A DNA stretch of 63,521 nucleotides from Vibrio neptunius (GTDB lineage: Bacteria; Pseudomonadota; Gammaproteobacteria; Enterobacterales; Vibrionaceae): positions 1 to 63,521 of the forward strand of contig NZ_JXXU01000009.1 in NCBI RefSeq assembly GCF_000967495.1, given 5' to 3'. Position numbers and translations under genes: made by a program. Positions 25,915-34,267 of this stretch are shown in pieces; the stretch's first letter is position 1, and every line of letters begins with the position of its first letter. Below the pieces are notes generated by a model. That model did not search any database. It was not told where the DNA came from and was given only the letters and a program-made list of their open reading frames with translations.

Positions 25915-25933
25915 GCAAATGATATTTATTCTT
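25915..25933. promoter_or_regulatory. Putative Fur box before the TonB receptor
   Basis: The 19 bases agree with the GATAATGATAATCATTATC Fur consensus at 13 positions and lie 33-51 bases before the receptor start codon. This fits iron repression of a siderophore receptor. Confidence 0.5.
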
Positions 25934-25965
25934 AATAAGAAAAAGCATTGTTACTTGAGGGACAC

Positions 25966-28089
25966 ATGACAACTCCAACAAATTTTAAGCGCTCAACACT
26001 TGCTGTAGCGCTGCTTAGCGCCTTTTCAGCCTCCGTTATGGCTGCGGATGAAGTCAGTCAAGATACAACGGAACTAGAAACCATCACTGTGATGGGTAAA
26101 GCCTACCGTAATACGGCGACCAAAACATCGTTAGAACCGGAAGAAACACCTCAAAGCATCGCTATTGTTGAAGCAGAGCAGCTTGAACAGCGTGGTGTGA
26201 CTTCCATCAATCAAGCACTGCGATACGTTCCTGGTGTTGCAACTGAGAACCGAGGTAGCTCGGTGACCATGTTTGATGATTTCACCCTCCGTGGTTTCCA
26301 GACAAAAAACCTCAATTACTATGACGGCTTGTCATTGCTTTACCTAACGGGTTGGAACTTACAGCCTCAAGTAGATCCAATTGCTCTTCAGCAAGTGGAG
26401 GTATTTAAAGGCCCAACGTCGGTACTCTACGGTGCGATGCCTCCCGGCGGTATGGTCAACTTGATAGCCAAAACACCCCAACAGGAAGCTTCAACCGCAG
26501 TGGATGTTGCTACCGGTTCAAGAAATCTGATGCGAGCATCGATAGATACGACAGGTCAAATTGGTGACAGTGATTTCTCCTATCGCTTAATTGCACTGGC
26601 ACGTAAACAAGACAGCCAAGTGGATAATGCCGAAGAAGAGCGTTACGTGTTGGCTCCAAGCTTGGATTGGCAGGCAACAGACAAAACCTTGATCAACGTT
26701 AATGTTTATTATCAGAACGATCCTTCAATGGGGATTAACTCTTCTATGCCGCTTGAGGTATTGGAAAAGAGTGCTCCATCGGTGTCGATGGGGGATGTGA
26801 GCTGGAGTCAGTTTGAACGTGAAGTCTTAATGGTGGGTTACAAGATCAACCACGAATTCAATTCAAACTGGACGTTCCTACAAAATGCTCGCTTCACCGA
26901 TGCCAGTTTGTATCAAGAGAACACCTACCATACAGCGGGCCTAAACGCTGATGGAACCCTGACACGAACGCCTTATTCGACAGACGAAGAGCTCAAAGGA
27001 TTTGTGATGGATAACCAAGTGTCTGGTACGGTCGATATAGCGGGTATTGAAAACAACCTGCTATTTGGTATCGACTACCAATCTATGGATGGCAACACGG
27101 TGTATTCTGATTACAGTGTTGCCGCGACCAGTGGATTCGGAAAGTTTGATCCGCTCAACCCAAACAACAATCTGTTGGATCGCGATGATCTAACCAAATC
27201 GAGAGAAGCTCGCGATGACAGTAACGCTAAGCAACTCGGCCTTTACTTCCAAGATCAGGTTCGTCTTGATCAACTGGTATTGATTGGTGGTGGTCGCTTC
27301 GATCAGTACGAGTCAGAAAGCGTCTACTACTCGACAAAGTCTGATCATAATCATTTCACGTATCGCGTCGGCGCACTGTATGAGCTAGACAATGGCCTGT
27401 CACCGTTTGCAAGCTATGCGACCAGTTTTGAACCTGCGCCAGGTGTGGATAAAAACAACCAAGCTTTTGATCCTGAAACGGGCGAGCAAGCGGAAGTTGG
27501 TGTGAAATACATGTCATCGGATATGTCTAAAACAGTAACGGCATCGTTCTTCCATATCACCAAGAAGAACATGTTAATGACGGATCCAAGCAACGTATAT
27601 GGTCCTCGTATTCAAGTGGGAGAGGCGGTGTCTCAGGGGATAGAGTTGCAAGGTCGTTGGTATGCATCCGAGAGTCTGGATATTGCGGCATCCTATACCT
27701 ATCTTGATATGGAAATTACTCAAGATTCGGGTAATGACCTAGAAGGTACTACGCCAATTTATGTCCCCGAGCACAGTGCCAATCTCTGGGCAAACTACAA
27801 GGTGTCTACTGGCCTACTGACGGGGACTCGTATCAGTGGTGGTGCACGTTATGTGGGTGAAATGGAAATGAATGCGACCAACACTCAGGGCAAAGTGCCA
27901 TCGTACACCGCGGTAGATATGTCTGTTGGGTATGATTTAGGTCAGGCAAGTGAATCTCTTACTGGAGCAACGGCGAACGTAATTGTGAATAACGTCTTTG
28001 ATAAAGAGTACTACGCCTGCTATGACAAATATAACTGCTGGTTTGGTGCAGAGCAGTCTATTGAAGTCAACGTTAAATACGAGTTTTGA
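25966..28089 (+). CDS. TonB-dependent siderophore receptor
   Basis: 707 residues from the ATG at 25966 (TTGAGGGA upstream). A signal peptide ends in ASVMAADE. A TonB-box-like ETITVMG follows, then the plug domain (ETPQSIAIVEAEQLEQRG, DDFTLRGFQ, VEVFKGPTSVLYGAMPPGGMVN). The 22-strand barrel ends with a terminal aromatic residue (VNVKYEF). A CYDKYNCWFG cysteine pair near the end is typical of the ferrichrome/hydroxamate receptor class. It is an outer-membrane importer of a ferric siderophore; DesA or FhuA-like uptake is plausible but the ligand is not certain. A Fur box is upstream and a strong terminator downstream. Confidence 0.9.
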   Translation: MTTPTNFKRSTLAVALLSAFSASVMAADEVSQDTTELETITVMGKAYRNTATKTSLEPEETPQSIAIVEAEQLEQRGVTSINQALRYVPGVATENRGSSVTMFDDFTLRGFQTKNLNYYDGLSLLYLTGWNLQPQVDPIALQQVEVFKGPTSVLYGAMPPGGMVNLIAKTPQQEASTAVDVATGSRNLMRASIDTTGQIGDSDFSYRLIALARKQDSQVDNAEEERYVLAPSLDWQATDKTLINVNVYYQNDPSMGINSSMPLEVLEKSAPSVSMGDVSWSQFEREVLMVGYKINHEFNSNWTFLQNARFTDASLYQENTYHTAGLNADGTLTRTPYSTDEELKGFVMDNQVSGTVDIAGIENNLLFGIDYQSMDGNTVYSDYSVAATSGFGKFDPLNPNNNLLDRDDLTKSREARDDSNAKQLGLYFQDQVRLDQLVLIGGGRFDQYESESVYYSTKSDHNHFTYRVGALYELDNGLSPFASYATSFEPAPGVDKNNQAFDPETGEQAEVGVKYMSSDMSKTVTASFFHITKKNMLMTDPSNVYGPRIQVGEAVSQGIELQGRWYASESLDIAASYTYLDMEITQDSGNDLEGTTPIYVPEHSANLWANYKVSTGLLTGTRISGGARYVGEMEMNATNTQGKVPSYTAVDMSVGYDLGQASESLTGATANVIVNNVFDKEYYACYDKYNCWFGAEQSIEVNVKYEF

Positions 28090-28107
28090 TCGCTGTTTAT
28101 CAAGGAT

Positions 28108-28135
28108 AAAAGCAGCGCATACGCTGCTTTTTTTA
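28108..28135 (+). terminator. Intrinsic terminator after the TonB receptor
   Basis: AGCAGCG, four bases and CGCTGCT followed by seven or more T residues, preceded by an A run. A textbook terminator. Confidence 0.9.
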
Positions 28136-28400
28136 TTTCGAGAGTTGAATAAAATTTGTACAGCGGTGGGTTGGCAAATTGTTTGCGGTGAATATCACAA
28201 AACCACACTAAAGCTCAAAGCCTGAAGTGGGCGAATAAACGGGTTAAATCGTCAAAATGAAGGGGGAATCTGGTTATATGATTATCTGAGAGTTATTTTT
28301 ACTATTCAATGTGCGGTAAATGGTGGTCATTTCCACATTAGATAAGCCTCTTCCTCATCGCTATAGTGATATTCGCTTTTATTGATATGAGGTCTTGATT

Positions 28401-28817
28401 ATGTATGGTTTTTCCAATAATGATTCAACGCCAAAGCATCCCTTGTGCATTGGCAAAGTGAAAGAAATTCACTCAGAGGGTAATCGAGTGAAAGTAGAGC
28501 TTTGTAATAAAGCTGATAAGCAATCTGTCTGGGCGGTGTTGGGCCGGAATTTTACTGATTCAGAAATTCAGTTAGCAATAGATAAGCAATTCGAATGCCG
28601 GATTGATTTGGTTGGCGGTGAAGCAGGTATCCCTATTCTGACCGATATTTGCTTCTCGTTGGTGTTTGAAGAAGAGCTCATCATCAGAGCCAACCGAGTT
28701 ATTGTGGAAGGGAAAGAGGAAGTGAAGTTGGTATCCGGTGAAACTGAAACCCTATTCAGTGGCAATGATGGTCGGATTACGACCAAAGCGAAACAGATCA
28801 CGTACCAATTTGAATAG
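28401..28817 (+). CDS. DUF6484-like protein (T6SS/polymorphic-toxin accessory type)
   Basis: 138 residues; ATG at 28401 with GAGG eight bases before. The layout follows DUF6484 proteins found near VgrG and toxin genes: an N-terminal beta-barrel-like half (CIGKVKEIHSEGNRVKVEL, then IDLVGGEAGIPILTD in place of the usual GDP..PIi), and a C-terminal beta-repeat (VIVEGKEEVKLVSGETE, ITTKAKQITYQFE) like the VgrG needle. No VgrG or PAAR gene is near, so this is an orphan. The assignment is by pattern, not search. Confidence 0.55.
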   Translation: MYGFSNNDSTPKHPLCIGKVKEIHSEGNRVKVELCNKADKQSVWAVLGRNFTDSEIQLAIDKQFECRIDLVGGEAGIPILTDICFSLVFEEELIIRANRVIVEGKEEVKLVSGETETLFSGNDGRITTKAKQITYQFE

Positions 28818-29024
28818 GGTATTTAAAAAGCCCCTCTTGATACGTTTAACGTTGTCACAGTTTTTGATTGGATAATGGTGTACCAGTTTGTCGATTGTTA
28901 ACCACTGCCTCTTCTCTGCTTTAGCCGAGAGGAGGCACATCAAGCCAATATAACCATCAATCTTGTTTGAGTGTGGCATACGAATCAGATATTTCGACAA
29001 TACTTGGATGCTTGAGAGAGGGAT

Positions 29025-29630
29025 ATGAAAAGTTACGAAGATATTTACTACATTTCTACAATGGTTGCTTTTCAAGAACATTTTCTAGAACTCCAAGTCA
29101 CAAAAAGTACAGGTCGACGCAAGCATACTTATAAAAAGCTCAATTATGATGACGGTCCAGTTTTTTTTGTAAATGGCTTTAAAGGCTATATCCCTTTCTA
29201 TCTGACAGATGGTCAATTTGATGGTATCTACCCAGTGGTATCCGAGAAAATCGCGTCTGTTATTCAAGAGTACAATATTGATGGTTTCCAGCTCTTTCCT
29301 GCGGTCATTATCGGTGATGATGGCAAGTGGCATGAAAAATTTTACTTTTTTAACTTTTATGCCCCTTTAGACTGTGTCGATTTTGAAAATAGTGATGTCG
29401 ATGAATATAAGCCCAATGCAAAATACAATGAGGTGGTAAGTTACAAATTGCTGAGCGATGTGTTGGATTGTATACCAGAGGAAAACCGGCTGATTATCAA
29501 ACTTGCTCGTGTCGAAGGAGGCGCATTGATTTTCCACGAAAAAATAGTCAATGCATTAGCCAAGTTTAATATTGAAGCTTTTCAATTCTTTAAGCTTAGC
29601 AATTATCGCAAAGGAATGGAGTTTGAATAA
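29025..29630 (+). CDS. Imm11/DUF1629-like immunity protein
   Basis: 201 residues, soluble. The pattern of DUF1629 (Imm11) proteins is visible: an early beta-rich part, a middle helix region with YKLLSDVLDCIPEENRLIIKLARVEGGALIFHEKIVNAL, and a last part IEAFQFFKLSNYR in which the toxin-immunity family typically ends. Such proteins protect against cognate effector nucleases or other toxins. No obvious toxin domain sits next to it, although the 808-residue protein downstream could be one. Good GAGAGGGAT ribosome site. Confidence 0.65.
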   Translation: MKSYEDIYYISTMVAFQEHFLELQVTKSTGRRKHTYKKLNYDDGPVFFVNGFKGYIPFYLTDGQFDGIYPVVSEKIASVIQEYNIDGFQLFPAVIIGDDGKWHEKFYFFNFYAPLDCVDFENSDVDEYKPNAKYNEVVSYKLLSDVLDCIPEENRLIIKLARVEGGALIFHEKIVNALAKFNIEAFQFFKLSNYRKGMEFE

Positions 29631-29743
29631 GATTCCCGTATAAACAAGGGGCAGATTGCCTCACCTGTTAAAGCAAATTATCATCACCTGAACCTATCCC
29701 GTTCGTCACGTGACACGACACTACGAACATAGACCGCTAACGT

Positions 29744-32170
29744 ATGACGAGCTTTTCAATGAAAGATGTCACTATTACTCCCCAGATACAGCAGGTACCG
29801 GAAGCGGTGAAAACTGTTCTGAAACAGTTTAACAGCTACGACGAACCATGCTTGGTGTTACTGTATTGCGATGCCGAACAAGAGGTGGTGAATGCCGCCT
29901 TTAAACAAGTGCTTGAACAAAACCGTTGTGAAGCCTCCAACTGGATTAGTCTTGAGAAGCATCTTCGCTTTTGTCACCTGTTCTGCAATTACCAAAACGC
30001 CAATTTTTTTGCTTTTGATTTGACAGATATCCTGAGTCAGCAAGGTTATAAAGCCAAAGTATCGCTGTTTCGACATCATTGCCTCTGTCAGCCCGAAGAT
30101 ACCTACCGATGGAACGTTACCCAATTGCTGGACCTGTTGGAAACAGACGATCTCGTTGCGATTAATGATTTTTGCGATACTCGCCATTGGCAAGGTATCA
30201 GTCAGTACATCGACGCAGACCGAGAAGCCCGCGTTATAGCAGAAGAAGGGGAAGATGAGGCTGAAGTTCTCTCTCCTGATCCTCACGGTGAGGAAATCCC
30301 GGCGCCTTTGCAGCAGATATCGCCTTTCATCCTTCACCTCCCTCAGGGAGAAGCGTTGTGGCACTACGTGCTAACCGGAGAGTTTGATGCTCCGATGCCA
30401 TTAGAAGAATGCCTGCTTGATCTAGATTCGGTCTTAGTGGTCTTACATGCCAAAAAACATAGTCCTAGCTTTTACCGCCACCTCCTTCGCACTTGTGATT
30501 ATGATAGTGTGCCGCCACCACAGCATGAGATCTTAGCGTGTTTGAGTGATGCATTAAGACCGCTGTACCAAGTGTTGTTAGCCGAACGGCATGACCAGCA
30601 TCATCAAGACTGCTTTTTACGTGTATTGGATATTTTCTTCCACCTATTCGACCAGCAAGACTTGCCAAATGTCTGGCGGGAGATCCTGACTAAAGACGAA
30701 GAGACGGCGTGCCTCAGTGCTTTAGAATTTGAGCGTAGATACACCCAACCAAGTGAGGCTCTAGATAATGCGATCTGCCCGAGGGCCAAAAGGAACATTG
30801 ATCACCTCATTGATTCACTGGATCATTTCTATACGTGTGATCACGACGAATATCAAGAGATAGAGCGCGTATTTGGCTCAAATCGTCATGCATTTGACCA
30901 CCAGCAGTGGCAGCGCGACGAGGAAGAACAGCAAACAAGATGTCGTTTAATCGGCGCGATTTTACTTAATTTGAATCACGATGTAGAGCTGTTTGATGGT
31001 GATACCGATGCGCTACTTAAATGGGTCAGTGGTGGCCTGCATCAGGATGTGTATAGTGAGATTAAGCGTCATTGTGGTCGCCAACCGGAGCATTTGCAAG
31101 CGTGGCTAATCAACGAAAGCAATAATGGGTTTACTGCGCTTGTTGAGGAGCTGAGCTCAATACTTAAGCACGAGATGGATAGAGACGCTCAATCTGAACT
31201 CGGCGTTATCCAGCCGAAATATGATATTTTCTCGTCAATCGGTCCATTCCGCCTAATGCTAGCGACCTGTTACTGGCTCTATAAGGCCAATCAGGATTCG
31301 TTTGCCAAACGCGTCATTCTACTGAGTATGGAGTTAGCGCCACAGGCGACTATCGAGAGTATGTCTCGCCTTTATCGAAACGGTTTCCAAGGGTTTGCCT
31401 TACCCGAACTACGGCGTACTTTCCTTACGACTTTACATGAGATGGGGGTACCTGATGCTGACCTTAGTGCGTTTCACATCAGTATCGCCGTCCAATATGA
31501 TGAAAGCGAGTTGGAGGCCTTGGTCCACCGCTATGTGGAATGCGACCACAGTGAGCGAAACAGATGGAACTTGGCGATCAATAAGCTTGGCTCTTATGAG
31601 CGTGATTACTTCTACCTTAACGTCCATCGCTTACACTCGGAGGTCAGCACGCCATTACGTGATTTTCGCCCAACGGTTGTCCGTGAGCTTATGTCTGTTG
31701 TGGTCAAAGATGGACATGATGTTGATGTCCACACCCTTGCTGATGCCGCGCTTCGCTTCTTAGATGGTGAGTTGAGCTTTCGTTGCTACCAGCGCCTCAC
31801 TCACGAGTACGTGGATGTTGAACAGTTTGATCTTCCACCGTACTGCTACAGAAAAAACGCGCCTAAGATTTTGCCGCAGATCCTTGTAGACCCCGACCTC
31901 ACCAGCCAGCTACGTTGGATACAATTGTTCTGCTGTCAGTCCACGGCCCTAAAATTCATTGGGTTGACGTTTTTCCGTCGTCACTCAACACACAACAACC
32001 CGTTGCAAACCCAACTGCTAGAACAGGTGTTCTTTGAGCAGCTTTTGCATGAAGATGCCTTATCATTTTCCGATCGCCAAACGATCGAACTTGACGATTT
32101 GACGCCAGAGTGGCTCGAATATTGGCATCAATATCAGCGACAAATGGCCCGCAAAATCAAACGCCTATAA
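29744..32170 (+). CDS. Large soluble protein of unknown function (808 residues)
   Basis: 808 residues with no signal peptide or membrane segment, rich in His, Cys, Asp and Glu (for example RHHCLCQ, CDTRHW and DHHQW-type stretches), suggesting metal binding or an all-helical scaffold. An ATG 15 bases further in (29759) is an alternative start. Position, between an Imm11-like gene and another Imm11-like gene 21 bases downstream, suggests a toxin, adaptor or immunity component of a contact-dependent system. I recognise no DUF4123, VgrG, PAAR or known nuclease signature. Confidence 0.7.
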   Translation: MTSFSMKDVTITPQIQQVPEAVKTVLKQFNSYDEPCLVLLYCDAEQEVVNAAFKQVLEQNRCEASNWISLEKHLRFCHLFCNYQNANFFAFDLTDILSQQGYKAKVSLFRHHCLCQPEDTYRWNVTQLLDLLETDDLVAINDFCDTRHWQGISQYIDADREARVIAEEGEDEAEVLSPDPHGEEIPAPLQQISPFILHLPQGEALWHYVLTGEFDAPMPLEECLLDLDSVLVVLHAKKHSPSFYRHLLRTCDYDSVPPPQHEILACLSDALRPLYQVLLAERHDQHHQDCFLRVLDIFFHLFDQQDLPNVWREILTKDEETACLSALEFERRYTQPSEALDNAICPRAKRNIDHLIDSLDHFYTCDHDEYQEIERVFGSNRHAFDHQQWQRDEEEQQTRCRLIGAILLNLNHDVELFDGDTDALLKWVSGGLHQDVYSEIKRHCGRQPEHLQAWLINESNNGFTALVEELSSILKHEMDRDAQSELGVIQPKYDIFSSIGPFRLMLATCYWLYKANQDSFAKRVILLSMELAPQATIESMSRLYRNGFQGFALPELRRTFLTTLHEMGVPDADLSAFHISIAVQYDESELEALVHRYVECDHSERNRWNLAINKLGSYERDYFYLNVHRLHSEVSTPLRDFRPTVVRELMSVVVKDGHDVDVHTLADAALRFLDGELSFRCYQRLTHEYVDVEQFDLPPYCYRKNAPKILPQILVDPDLTSQLRWIQLFCCQSTALKFIGLTFFRRHSTHNNPLQTQLLEQVFFEQLLHEDALSFSDRQTIELDDLTPEWLEYWHQYQRQMARKIKRL

Positions 32171-32191
32171 CCCGTACAGGAGGAAATGACC

Positions 32192-32905
32192 ATGATAGAT
32201 ATGCAGGGCATTTTGAGTGAGTATCTGCCACTTCAACTGATCCATGTTGGTGATGTGTATGCCGACAAAGACGGTGACCCCGATGCGTGGTTAAATGAGT
32301 ATGACTTCAGCTGGCAGCCGATTAGCGACAACCGCTCACATCCACATCTCTTTCTTGGTGAAGAAGTGGTGTGTTTTGAGCCTGAAAGTGACCAAGATAA
32401 AGCTGAAAATCTAAACCGACGCACAGGTGGTCAGCCCCTTCGGATGCCCAAAATTTCAACCTGTTCTGGGCGATACACGTTATTGTTGGACAATGAACTC
32501 GCCGCCGAACTCGAGTTTTCTGACAAACTAGGCATTACGTTTTCAGCAGCCGAGGTGCGTGATGCAGCGGGCCACTTGCACACTGATTTCACGGCGCTGT
32601 CATTCCATAAGGTACTGTTTTATCATCGTTTTGAAACTCGTTTTCGCCACATACCAAGCGCACAGCGCTTATTGGTGTGTATTGAGCTCAATCAGTCGTC
32701 ATCGACGTTTTTGATCCACCAATCCTTACTTGAACGCTGGCAACAAAAAGGCGTTGAAGAAGTGAACTATGATATAGCTCCTGAACATCAAAGCCTGAAA
32801 AAGCTGATGGAGAAAGACCATTATTGGGGCTATTGCACGCGTTGGTTTACCAACCTAGACGATTTCCAACAAAATCGTCATGGACATATTGATGATCTGG
32901 TTTAG
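32192..32905 (+). CDS. Possible Imm11-like protein partnered with the 808-residue protein
   Basis: 237 residues from the ATG at 32192; the ATG at 32186 is too close to the AGGAGG. The region LLLDNELAAELEFSDKLGITFSAAEVRDAAG followed by DFTALSFHKVLF resembles the part of DUF1629/Imm11 proteins in which the helix before the conserved C-terminal strand lies. N-terminal DPDAWLNEYDFSW is also Imm11-like. It is co-transcribed with the 808-residue gene. Weak family call; the pairing is direct. Confidence 0.5.
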   Translation: MIDMQGILSEYLPLQLIHVGDVYADKDGDPDAWLNEYDFSWQPISDNRSHPHLFLGEEVVCFEPESDQDKAENLNRRTGGQPLRMPKISTCSGRYTLLLDNELAAELEFSDKLGITFSAAEVRDAAGHLHTDFTALSFHKVLFYHRFETRFRHIPSAQRLLVCIELNQSSSTFLIHQSLLERWQQKGVEEVNYDIAPEHQSLKKLMEKDHYWGYCTRWFTNLDDFQQNRHGHIDDLV

Positions 32906-32906
32906 G

Positions 32907-32930
32907 AAAAGCGTGCGTAAGCTTTTTATT
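32907..32930 (+). terminator. Terminator after the 237-residue gene
   Basis: AAAAGC, eight bases and GCTTTTT, then ATTT. A short intrinsic terminator directly after the stop codon. Confidence 0.6.
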
Positions 32931-32977
32931 TAACGACTACTAAAACTCGATTTTTTCTGTGATTGATGATGTCGATT

Positions 32978-33062
32978 AGGCGAGGTGCATCGACTCTGGT
33001 CACCACGAATGTATCAGATAGGGTGAGGCAGCGGCGTTGATATTGCGCTACTCACCTCGCCT
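32978..33062. other. 85-base nested inverted repeat
   Basis: AGGCGAGGTG and CACCTCGCCT are perfect ten-base complements. Inside them GGTGAG and CTCACC (with GCAGCG/CGCTA nearby) form a second stem. It lies between convergent genes and could be a structured RNA or bidirectional terminator. Nothing in it codes for protein. Confidence 0.45.
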
Positions 33063-33083
33063 TAACAGGGCCAACATCGTCTA

Positions 33084-33287
33084 TTACTGAACGATTCGAT
33101 CTATGGTTACCGTCACTTTAGGCGCAATGATCAACACCATGGTAGGAACTAAAATCATTGTTATTGCAAGAGTTTGCAACCATAAGGGCAATTGAATATC
33201 TAAGGTTGAAAGTGTAAATATCACCAGTGTGACAATCGGATAAATACACACCCAAGTTAAAAAGATCCTCAATAACTTTTTCTTCAT
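33084..33287 (-). CDS. DUF2798-like small membrane protein
   Basis: 67 residues with two hydrophobic segments (FLTWVCIYPIVTLVIFTL and LAITMILVPTMVLIIAPKV), as in DUF2798. It overlaps the MarR gene by four bases, so translation is coupled. Inner-membrane location predicted; function unknown. Confidence 0.72.
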   Translation of the reverse strand: MKKKLLRIFLTWVCIYPIVTLVIFTLSTLDIQLPLWLQTLAITMILVPTMVLIIAPKVTVTIDRIVQ

Positions 33288-33721
33288 CGTGGGCCCATTA
33301 ATTTGTTGATTTCATTGAAATAGCCGGGAAGAATTTCTGATAAGCAGGTCCCCCCTTTTTTGGTTAGTGCTATCTTCTTAGCTCTTTTATCGGTGGGATC
33401 GCTACTTGAAGTGAGTAATCCATCGTCAATCAACTTTTTTAATGCTCTTGTCAGTACAGGCTTGGACACATCTAAGCGTGATGCTATTTCATGCGCATAG
33501 AGGCTCGTTCTGTCGGGTTCGCGATCGATTACAATCAGTATTAAAAACTTCAGCTGAGTAAGACCATGAGCAGAAAAATAAGTTTCTAGATTTCTCACTA
33601 GAAGGCTTGCTTGTCGCATGATGTTAAGCGCTTCAGCGATGGAGTTCTTCTCGTGGCTTGTTAAATCACTGGTGTATTTATCAAGCATGGCTTTGGTTGG
33701 AAGTTCCTTTAGAAAAAACAT
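33284..33721 (-). CDS. MarR-family transcriptional regulator
   Basis: 145 residues. The winged helix is visible: LTQLKFLILIVIDREPDRTSLYAHEIASRLDVSKPVLTRALKKLIDDGLL, then a wing with PTDKRAKKIALTKKG. Start ATG follows AAGGTAAGG. It is the middle gene of a three-gene operon with an ABM-type monooxygenase and a DUF2798 protein, and likely represses it. The inducer is unknown, probably a quinone or reactive electrophile given the neighbour. Confidence 0.9.
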   Translation of the reverse strand: MFFLKELPTKAMLDKYTSDLTSHEKNSIAEALNIMRQASLLVRNLETYFSAHGLTQLKFLILIVIDREPDRTSLYAHEIASRLDVSKPVLTRALKKLIDDGLLTSSSDPTDKRAKKIALTKKGGTCLSEILPGYFNEINKLMGPR

Positions 33722-33730
33722 ACCTTACCT

Positions 33731-34021
33731 TTAGGCGAGTTTAACAAGTTTAGTGATTTCAGGGGGGGTCGCTAACCAATCACCGTAGGCCTTAAAAACC
33801 GCTTTTGTATAGTCCATGTCATGGTGAAGTTGTAACGCACTGTCATCCCTCCACTCCTCATACAAACACAAACTGCCCGCTTTATCCTCATGAAGCGTGA
33901 ATTCTAAGCAGCCAGGTTCATTTCGAGTCTGCGATATAATGTCTTTAATTGCTTGTTTTGATACCTCAAAGTACTCGGGCTTTGGTGTGATCTTGGCGAA
34001 GATAAACGTATGTTCATTCAT
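33731..34021 (-). CDS. Antibiotic biosynthesis monooxygenase-like (ABM) quinol monooxygenase
   Basis: 96 residues from the ATG at 34021 (GAGGAAA upstream). It is a single ABM ferredoxin-like domain as in YgiN: FIFAKITPKPEYFE, SQTRNEPGCLEFTLHED and LCLYEEWRDDSALQLHHD. Cofactor-free dimers of this family oxidise quinols or heme-like substrates. First gene of the MarR operon. The substrate is not determined. Confidence 0.85.
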   Translation of the reverse strand: MNEHTFIFAKITPKPEYFEVSKQAIKDIISQTRNEPGCLEFTLHEDKAGSLCLYEEWRDDSALQLHHDMDYTKAVFKAYGDWLATPPEITKLVKLA

Positions 34022-34210
34022 AAATAATTTCCTCATTAGCTATTTAGTTAGCATGGTAACTATATGGCTAATCAGGTCGATTGACAAGGTCTATACAAGA
34101 ATTAAATAGGATTTAATACGCTTGGCATGTTTAACTCATGGTTGAACATTGCGGCTTTGGGGCGAGTTTCTCCAATCCACTTTTGAGTCACAGTGTGGTG
34201 GCGCTAGCAT

Positions 34211-34241
34211 AAAAAATGCCCCGTGTGTAAACACGGGGCAT
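34211..34241 (-). terminator. Intrinsic terminator of the DAACS gene
   Basis: ATGCCCCGTGT and ACACGGGGCAT form a perfect 11-base-pair stem around four bases; on the minus strand a run of T follows. Strong terminator. Confidence 0.9.
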
Positions 34242-34267
34242 AGATTTAAGTGAGGGGAATAAGCAAA

